A stretch of DNA of 46,488 bases, from positions 1 through 46,488 of the forward strand of contig VGTG01000030.1 in assembly GCA_016874795.1 (NCBI GenBank), read 5' to 3'. The notes below the pieces were generated by a model that saw nothing but the letters and a program-made list of their open reading frames with translations, was not told the DNA's origin and did not search any database. The position numbers and the translations under genes were made by a program. Positions 41,244 to 46,488 of this stretch are shown piece after piece (positions within the stretch are counted from its first letter, which is position 1; each line of letters opens with the position of its first letter). The stretch is from Deltaproteobacteria bacterium. GTDB taxonomy: Bacteria; Desulfobacterota; Binatia; UBA12015.

Positions 41244-41826
41244 GGCTGGTCGTCTCCCCTCCCTCGGTCGATGCGGCGCTCGAGCGCAGCAGCGCGAGCC
41301 TGCTGTCCCCGTAGCGCCGATCGAGCTCCCGCTCGTACCCCCCGCTCACTTCGAAGTCTTCCTCGCGCGCGTGCTCGACGAGCACGAGGGCGCCTCCGCG
41401 CAGCACGCCGAACCGCTCGAGATCGACGAGCACGTCCCCGATCTGCCCTCGGCGGTAGGGCGGATCCATCAGCACGAGGTCGAAGCGGGCGCGTCCGGCG
41501 AAGCTCTCCAGAGCCCGCCGCACCGGCTGCACGCGGATCTCCGTGCGCGAAGCGAACCCGCAGGCCGCCGCGTTCTCGCCGAGAAGTCGAGCCACGCGGC
41601 GATCCTGCTCGACCGCGACGAGGCTCCGCGCACCTCGCGAGAGCGCCTCGAGACCGAGCGCCCCGGTCCCGGCGAACAGGTCGAGCACGCGTGCGCCCTG
41701 AATTGCATCGCGGTGCTCGAGTATGCCAAAGGCGGATTCGCGTAGTCGCGCGCCGCTCGGGCGGACGTGGAGACCACGCGGAACGTGCAGACGCCTCCCC
41801 TTCGCTTCGCCGGCAATCAGGCGCAT
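41230..41826 (-). CDS. rsmD: 16S rRNA (guanine-966-N2)-methyltransferase
   Basis: This 198-residue RsmD-type enzyme methylates G966 of 16S rRNA. MRLIAGEAKGRRLHVP starts the family, LDLFAGTGALGLEALSRGA binds SAM, and LVLMDPPYRRG holds the catalytic DPPY. It is usually next to coaD, as here, with overlapping ends. The ATG at 41826 lies about 70 bases from the divergent cofC. Confidence 0.94.
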   Translation of the reverse strand: MRLIAGEAKGRRLHVPRGLHVRPSGARLRESAFGILEHRDAIQGARVLDLFAGTGALGLEALSRGARSLVAVEQDRRVARLLGENAAACGFASRTEIRVQPVRRALESFAGRARFDLVLMDPPYRRGQIGDVLVDLERFGVLRGGALVLVEHAREEDFEVSGGYERELDRRYGDSRLALLRSSAASTEGGETTSHGST

Positions 41827-41897
41827 CGATCGGGACTCCGCGTCCGCACGCGAAGCGTTTTGCAGATCGACCCCAAGGGCGCAAGGTGAGTGACGAG

Positions 41898-42545
41898 ATG
41901 ATCTGGGCGATCGTCCCCGCCAAGCTCGGCGAAACCTCGAAGGAGCGTCTCGGCGCGGTTCTCGCGCCCGAGCTGCGGCGGCGACTCGCGCACGCGATGC
42001 TCGACGACGTGCTCGAAGCGCTCGGGCGCGCGCGCGGCCTCGCCGGGATCGTGGTCGTGAGCCGCGACGCTCAGGCCCTGGCGCTCGCGCAATCGCGCGG
42101 TGCCTGCACCGTCGCAGACTCCGGCGGCGGCTTGAACGCCTCGGTGCAGGACGGGATCGAAGCCTGCCGCGCACACGGCGCGACCGGCGTGCTCGTCGCG
42201 ATGGGCGACCTTCCGCTTCTCGAGGCCGCCGACGTCGAGACCGCGCTCGAGGCGCTGCCTTCGCGCGGTCTCGTGCTCGTCCCGTCTCTCGACGGAACCG
42301 GCACGAACCTCCTCGCCGCGCGCCCGGCAGAGCTCGTCCGACCTGCGTTCGGACCGGGAAGCCTCGCGCGCCATCTCGAGCTCGCTCGCGACGCCGACGT
42401 CACGGCCGTGCTCCAGCCGTGCGCGGGCGCGGCGCTCGACGTCGACACGCCGGACGACCTCGAGCGACTCCTCGCCGGACCGCCGCGCACCTCGAGCCAA
42501 CGCCTTCTCGCGGCGGGACCCGCGCGCGCCATCGCGAACGGTTGA
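41898..42545 (+). CDS. cofC: CofC/FbiD-type guanylyltransferase (coenzyme F420 pathway)
   Basis: This 215-residue nucleotidyltransferase resembles CofC/FbiD, which activates 2-phospholactate or phosphoenolpyruvate with GTP for F420 synthesis. IWAIVPAKLGETSKERLGAVL is the N-terminal signature, VLVAMGDLPLLEAADVE holds the metal site, SLDGTGTNLL follows, and FGPGSLARHLELA and LDVDTPDDLERLL close the family pattern. GGTGAG lies seven bases before the ATG; a GTG at 41886 is an alternative start. No other F420 gene is in the window. Confidence 0.88.
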   Translation: MIWAIVPAKLGETSKERLGAVLAPELRRRLAHAMLDDVLEALGRARGLAGIVVVSRDAQALALAQSRGACTVADSGGGLNASVQDGIEACRAHGATGVLVAMGDLPLLEAADVETALEALPSRGLVLVPSLDGTGTNLLAARPAELVRPAFGPGSLARHLELARDADVTAVLQPCAGAALDVDTPDDLERLLAGPPRTSSQRLLAAGPARAIANG

Positions 42546-42557
42546 AGCCGCGCGGCG

Positions 42558-42677
42558 CTACTTCTTCAGCTCCATCGGCTGGCCGCAGCACGTGAGATCG
42601 CCGGTTCCGGCCTTCGTCACGATGAACTGCGAGCCACACTTGCCGCACAGGTAGATCTTGCCGAGCTGGGTTGCCAT
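42558..42677 (-). CDS. Desulforedoxin-like protein (39 residues)
   Basis: This tiny protein has Cys11-X2-Cys14 (YLCGKCGSQF) and adjacent Cys30-Cys31 (LTCCGQPMELKK). This is the desulforedoxin pattern, in which four cysteines hold one iron as in rubredoxin, and which is also found as the N-terminal domain of desulfoferrodoxin. Length and the closing CCG-P-M motif fit. GGAGG lies six bases before the ATG. It follows the second enoyl-CoA hydratase gene by 13 bases and could be read with it, although a role in acyl-CoA metabolism is not obvious. Confidence 0.85.
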   Translation of the reverse strand: MATQLGKIYLCGKCGSQFIVTKAGTGDLTCCGQPMELKK

Positions 42678-42690
42678 CGAGCCCTCCGGT

Positions 42691-43458
42691 TCATCGACCC
42701 ACGAAGCGAGGACGGCGCCGCTCGCGAAAGCTCGCGATGCCTTCCCCCCGATCGCGGGTCGTTTGCAACAGGACGTACAGGTCGCCTTCGAGACGGAGAC
42801 CCTCGGCGAGCGGCAGGTCCGCCGCGGCGCGAATCGTCTCCTTGGCGAGCCGCTGCGCGACCGGAGCGCGGCTCGAGAGAATCGTCACGAGGCGTCGTGC
42901 TTCGCGCTCGAGAGCGGCGCGCGGCACGGCGCGGTTCAGAAGCCCGATCTCGGTCGCCTCCCGGGCGCCGATCGTCTCGCCGACGAGGAGCATGCGGAAC
43001 GCGCGCGCTTCTCCGACGATGCGCGGCAGCCGCTGCGTGCCGCCATGGAACGGCAGGACGCCCGCAGTCACTTGACCGAGGCCGACGCGGACGTGCGCCG
43101 CGGCGAGCCGCAGGTCGCAGGCCATCGCGAGCTCGAGCCCGGCGTCGCGCGCGTCACCCTGCAAGACGGCGAGGCAGGGAGCGCGTAGCGCGGCGATGGC
43201 CTCGATCCCGTCCGGTCCCTCGACGCACACGCCGGGTTCGTCGCCGAGGCAGAAGGCAGCGCCGCGGCTTCGCACGACGACGAGCTGGACGTCCTCGTCG
43301 AGGTCGACCTCGCGACAAGCGGCGACGAGCGCCGCGTGGGCGTCCTCGCCGAGCCTGCCCGAAGCGAGCGACAGCCGCAGCGTCACGACCGGTCCGTCGC
43401 GAACGACACCGACGGGCGGTGGCACGCGACGTCCCCGGGATTTCTCAGCGGGGCTCAA
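42691..43458 (-). CDS. Enoyl-CoA hydratase/isomerase homologue, doubtful active site
   Basis: This 255-residue crotonase-fold protein keeps the oxyanion region (AAFCLGDEPG) and the GGTQRLPRIVGE segment. By eye, neither catalytic glutamate of classical enoyl-CoA hydratase is found. The stretch before the GG motif reads VGLGQVTAG, with Gln where the first Glu is expected, and the next helix (ARAFRMLLVG) has no Glu where the second stands. It may be an isomerase, hydrolase or other crotonase type. Its start lies 14 bases inside the end of the acyl-CoA ligase gene. Confidence 0.85.
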   Translation of the reverse strand: MSPAEKSRGRRVPPPVGVVRDGPVVTLRLSLASGRLGEDAHAALVAACREVDLDEDVQLVVVRSRGAAFCLGDEPGVCVEGPDGIEAIAALRAPCLAVLQGDARDAGLELAMACDLRLAAAHVRVGLGQVTAGVLPFHGGTQRLPRIVGEARAFRMLLVGETIGAREATEIGLLNRAVPRAALEREARRLVTILSSRAPVAQRLAKETIRAAADLPLAEGLRLEGDLYVLLQTTRDRGEGIASFRERRRPRFVGR

Positions 43459-45010
43459 GCTGCTTCCGGAGCTCCTTGCGGAGGATCTTTCCGAGCGGAT
43501 TTCGCGGCAGCTCCACGAGGATCTCGATCACCTCGGGCTTCTTGAAGCTCGCGAGCCGGCTCCGGCAGAACTCCGTCAGCTCGCTGGGCGTCGCCGACAT
43601 GCCGGGGCGGAGGACGACCGCCGCCGCTACGGTCTCGCCCCACTCGAGGCTCGGGATGCCGACGACCGCGACCTCGTCGACCGCGGAGTGCGAGAGGAGG
43701 ATCCCTTCGACCTCCGCGGGAGCGATGTTCTCGCCGCCGCGGATGATCATGTCGTCGGCGCGCCCCACGAGGAAGACGTACCCTTCGTCGTCGATGTAGC
43801 CGAGGTCGCGCGTGTGGAGGAACCCGTCCGGCTCGCGGCGCGCGCCGCCCTCGACGTCGCCCGCGTACCCCTTCATCACGCGCGGTGTGCGCACGAGGAT
43901 CTCGCCGATCTCGTTCGGCGGGAGCGTCGCGCCCGCCTCGTCGGCGATCTTGATCTCGACGTCCGGCAGCGGCCGGCCGATCGACGTGAGACGGCGCAGG
44001 ACGATCTCGTCGCGGGCCGCATCCCCGGTCAAGCGGTGGTCGTCGGGGCCGAGCACGGTCAGCGTCGACGTCGTCTCGGTCTGCCCGAACGCGTTCACGA
44101 ACCCGCAGGTCGCGGGAAACGACTGCAGCGCGCGCCGGATCACCGGCAGCGGCATCGGCGCACCGCCGTACGAGAGGTTCGTCAAGCTCGAGAGGTCGTA
44201 CGTGGCGAAGCGCGGGTGATCGAGGATCTTCTTCAGCATCGTCGGGACGACGAACGCGTGCGTGATGCCCTCGCGCTGCACCGTCTCGAGCCATTCCTCC
44301 GGCTCGAACTGCGTCATCAGCACGAGCTTCCGGCCCGTCCAGATCGACGTCATCAAGTTCGTCGCGCCGGCGATGTGATACAGCGGAACGCAGTTGAGCG
44401 CCGCACCGCGCGGCTCGCCGTCCGCCATCTCGACCGTTCCGACGACGTACGCCGTGAAGTCGCCGAAGGTCAGGAGGACGCCCTTCGGAAGCGACGTCGT
44501 GCCGCTCGTGTACATCAGGATCGAGGTGTCGGTCTCCTCGACGTCGACCTCCTCCGCCTCCGACACTGCTCCGCCGATCAGCTGCTCGATCGATTCGTCA
44601 CGGCTTCCGTCGCCGTCGAGCGTCACCCGCGACAGGCCGGCGGGGCCGAGCCTCACGTTCGGCAGGACCTCGTCGACGAGCGAGCGATAGCGCTCCTCGA
44701 AGCAGAGCACGCGTGGATCCGCCTGACCGATCATGTGCTCGAGCTCGTGGATCTTCGCGCGATAGTTGAGCGGCACGAACGTCGCGCCGAGGGTCGCCGC
44801 GGCATAGTAGAGCTCGACGTAGCGGTGCGAGTTCGTCCCGATCGCGGCGACGCGCGCGCCGGGGCCGACGCCCCGCTGCGCGAGGGCGCTCGCCAGCCGG
44901 CGGACCCGGCTCAGCGTCTCGCCGTACGTCGCGCGACTGTTGCCGAAGACCAGGATCTCCTGTTCGGGAAACATCGCTGCGGGAAGAGAGAGAAAATTCG
45001 CGGTGTTCAT
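43445..45010 (-). CDS. Acyl-CoA synthetase (AMP-forming)
   Basis: This 521-residue ANL-family ligase activates a carboxylic acid to its CoA ester through an acyl-AMP. The ATP loop is YTSGTTSLPKG (167-177). FGQTETTS, the RADDMIIRGGENIAPAEVE hinge motif and the C-terminal Lys508 (NPLGKILRK) are complete. The substrate cannot be read from sequence; fatty or aromatic acids are both possible. The ATG overlaps the previous gene's stop as ATGA. With the two crotonase genes it forms an acyl-CoA pathway cluster. Confidence 0.93.
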   Translation of the reverse strand: MNTANFLSLPAAMFPEQEILVFGNSRATYGETLSRVRRLASALAQRGVGPGARVAAIGTNSHRYVELYYAAATLGATFVPLNYRAKIHELEHMIGQADPRVLCFEERYRSLVDEVLPNVRLGPAGLSRVTLDGDGSRDESIEQLIGGAVSEAEEVDVEETDTSILMYTSGTTSLPKGVLLTFGDFTAYVVGTVEMADGEPRGAALNCVPLYHIAGATNLMTSIWTGRKLVLMTQFEPEEWLETVQREGITHAFVVPTMLKKILDHPRFATYDLSSLTNLSYGGAPMPLPVIRRALQSFPATCGFVNAFGQTETTSTLTVLGPDDHRLTGDAARDEIVLRRLTSIGRPLPDVEIKIADEAGATLPPNEIGEILVRTPRVMKGYAGDVEGGARREPDGFLHTRDLGYIDDEGYVFLVGRADDMIIRGGENIAPAEVEGILLSHSAVDEVAVVGIPSLEWGETVAAAVVLRPGMSATPSELTEFCRSRLASFKKPEVIEILVELPRNPLGKILRKELRKQLEPR

Positions 45011-45768
45011 CGGCGGCGCTCGTGAGGGTTCATCTGCGGTGAGCCTCCTAACGTGCGCGCCAGGCGCTTCTCAAGCGAGAGCGCCTCGGCGAGGCGGAGG
45101 TCCCGCCCACGCCGGATCGCCTGCTTCAGCCCCCGGAGAACCGGTGAAGGCAGGCGAGCGACGCGTCCCGCGAGGCGATCGACCGCCCGCTCGAAGCGCT
45201 CCGGCGGGACCGCGAGCGAGGCAATGCCGAAGCGGGCGGCCGCGGCCCCGTCGATCCACTCGCCGGTGAGGAGAAGGTGCGCCGCCCGCCCCTCCCCCGC
45301 CGCGCGCGGCAGGGTCTGCGTCCCGCCGACGCCGGGGATCGCCCCGAGCCCGGTCTCGGGGAGACCCAGCCGCGCGTTCCGGGCGCAGACGATCAGGTCG
45401 CAGAGGAGAGCCATCTCGAGTCCGCCTCCGGCCGCGACGCCGTGCACCGCGGCGAGCGAGATGCACGGCAGCGCGACGAAGCGCGCCCAGACATCGCGCA
45501 CCGCGCGGATCTCGCGCGCACGGATCGGCGACGGCGCGGTACCGAACTCCGTCAAGTCTCCGCCGCTCGAGAACGCGCGGCCGGCGCCTCGCAAGACGAC
45601 GACGTGGACCGAAGCGTCCGACACCGCGAGCTCGAGCCCCTCCCAGAGCGCGTCGCGCATCGTCCGGTCGTAGGCGTTCAGCACCTCCGGACGATTCAGC
45701 GTGAGCGTCAGGATGCGCTCGTCCGACGCGTGGCGCTCGACGCGGACCGCGGGCTCGCAGCGCGTCAT
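45007..45768 (-). CDS. Enoyl-CoA hydratase/isomerase family protein
   Basis: This 253-residue crotonase has the usual features: LNRPEVLNAYDRTM, the oxyanion segment GRAFSSGGDL, HGVAAGGGLEMALLCDL, and LPETGLGAIPGVGGTQTL with one catalytic Glu. The second Glu position seems replaced, as in some isomerases and hydrolases. The ATG overlaps the amidohydrolase stop as ATGA. It probably acts on the CoA ester made by the ligase encoded next. Confidence 0.9.
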   Translation of the reverse strand: MTRCEPAVRVERHASDERILTLTLNRPEVLNAYDRTMRDALWEGLELAVSDASVHVVVLRGAGRAFSSGGDLTEFGTAPSPIRAREIRAVRDVWARFVALPCISLAAVHGVAAGGGLEMALLCDLIVCARNARLGLPETGLGAIPGVGGTQTLPRAAGEGRAAHLLLTGEWIDGAAAARFGIASLAVPPERFERAVDRLAGRVARLPSPVLRGLKQAIRRGRDLRLAEALSLEKRLARTLGGSPQMNPHERRR

Positions 45769-46488
45769 TCGAGCCCCGATTCCCCCGCAAACGGCCGGCC
45801 GCCGATCACCGTGTGCACGGCGCTCCACGACGCCAAGCCCTCTTCGCAGGGATCGGAGGCGAGAAGCGCCAGATCCGCGCGGCGGCCAGGCACGAGCCAG
45901 TCTCCGGTCTCCTCGCCGCGGACGCGCGCGGCGCCGCTCGTGAAGAGATCGAGCGCTTCCCACGGAGCGAGGCGCTCTTCTCCGCCGAGAAGCGTTCCCG
46001 TCGCCGAGCGCCGCGTCGTCGCGCCGGCGAAGCCGACGCGGGGATCGATCGGTGCGACCGGAGCGTCGCTGCCCGCGGCGACGAGGACGCCCGCCTCGCG
46101 AAGCGAGCGAATCGGATAGAGCCACGGCCAGAGCGGCTCCTCGATCTCACGCTCGTATTTGGCTCCGCGGGAGACGAGGAACGCGGGCTGCGTCACGACC
46201 GCGACGCGCGCCGCAGCGAGGCGACGAGCGAGATGGGGCGGGCAGAGCGAAGCGTGCTCGATGCGGTCCGGGCCCACACCTGCGCCCGCGCCCGGCCCGC
46301 GCGGCGGCGCCGAGGCGAGCACGTCGAGGACGGCGTCGGTCACGTCCGGCTCGACGGCGTGAACCGCGAGCGGCAGACCCCTTCGCCGGGCGGCGCAGAC
46401 GCGATCGCGGAACTCCTTCGCCCTCACGTCCTCCGTCGAGCGCGGCAAGAGCTTGACGCCCGCGATCTCGACGAGCCCCCGCGCTGCA
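45765..46488 (-). CDS. Amidohydrolase family 3 (YtcJ-like), 5' end outside window
   Basis: About 240 C-terminal residues of a metal-dependent amidohydrolase are visible; the gene continues beyond the right edge. Typical parts are LAVHAVEP and IEHAS (metal His residues), VTQPAFLV, the AGSDAPVAPIDPRVGFAGA segment with a metal Asp, and GRRADLALLASDP with VIGGRPF at the end. Family members include N-substituted formamide deformylases and exoenzymes of unknown substrate. It is the first gene seen in the acyl-CoA cluster. Confidence 0.88.
   Translation of the reverse strand, partial: AARGLVEIAGVKLLPRSTEDVRAKEFRDRVCAARRRGLPLAVHAVEPDVTDAVLDVLASAPPRGPGAGAGVGPDRIEHASLCPPHLARRLAAARVAVVTQPAFLVSRGAKYEREIEEPLWPWLYPIRSLREAGVLVAAGSDAPVAPIDPRVGFAGATTRRSATGTLLGGEERLAPWEALDLFTSGAARVRGEETGDWLVPGRRADLALLASDPCEEGLASWSAVHTVIGGRPFAGESGLE

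Noticed and set aside
1-46488. tRNA or rRNA genes, insertion sequences, phage genes
   Set aside because: No cloverleaf, rRNA-like stretch, transposase, integrase or flanking inverted repeats were noticed. Reading by eye could miss a single tRNA, but no gap is long enough to make this likely.

Overview
This is a compact, high-GC (roughly 68-70 %), almost fully coding stretch of a Gram-negative bacterial chromosome. Outer-membrane lipoproteins, a Braun-type lipoprotein, a glycosyltransferase family 9 (heptosyltransferase-like) gene, HtpX and HtrA argue for a diderm. CarD, a fused CobA-HemD, F420-pathway CofC and a UGSC selenoprotein fit the former 'deltaproteobacterial' lineages (Myxococcota, Desulfobacterota, Candidatus Binatota). 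The lineage is inference; no rRNA or other decisive marker is present. No tRNA, rRNA, IS element, phage gene or CRISPR array was seen. No gap between genes exceeds 300 bases. Neighbouring genes very often share ATGA/GTGA stop-start overlaps.

Layout. 1-5071 (minus): polA, then an ECF sigma factor, its zinc-finger anti-sigma factor, a secreted protein and a small membrane protein, coupled by overlaps. 5192-9694 (plus): a Gld-type ABC exporter module (ATPase, permease, GldG-like protein, DUF4340 protein). 9719-11211: hisC, an orphan RelE/ParE-like protein and an array of three perfect hairpins. 11217-14979: a lytic transglycosylase (minus), then a plus-strand redox cluster: a lipoprotein with a CX4CH motif, a UGSC-family selenoprotein with an in-frame TGA and a hairpin right after it, a cysteine-rich 369-residue protein and a secreted protein. 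14996-22266 (minus): a tetrapyrrole cluster (precorrin-2 dehydrogenase, HemX-like protein, hemA, hemC, cobA-hemD, hemB, a glyoxalase-fold gene), interrupted by one plus-strand secreted-protein gene.

22331-32720 (minus): cell-envelope and information genes: LysM transglycosylase, mutM, rsmA, tsaD, TPR lipoprotein, bifunctional PBP1b, HtrA with a collagen-like insert, DUF1844 protein, htpX. 32752-35477: a glycosyltransferase, diverging from cysK-larE. 35493-40008 (minus): carD, rimI, fabH, a FabH-like protein without its catalytic cysteine, and a ferredoxin/membrane/Hsp20-like fusion. 40268-42677: a Lpp-like lipoprotein with a strong terminator, coaD, rsmD, cofC and a 39-residue desulforedoxin. 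42691-46488 (minus): an acyl-CoA cluster (two enoyl-CoA hydratase homologues, an acyl-CoA ligase) with an amidohydrolase that runs off the window.

The most notable item is the selenoprotein gene at 12755-13297. A standard gene caller would cut it at codon 99 and lose the active site. Around it lies a small, otherwise unexplained redox cluster.
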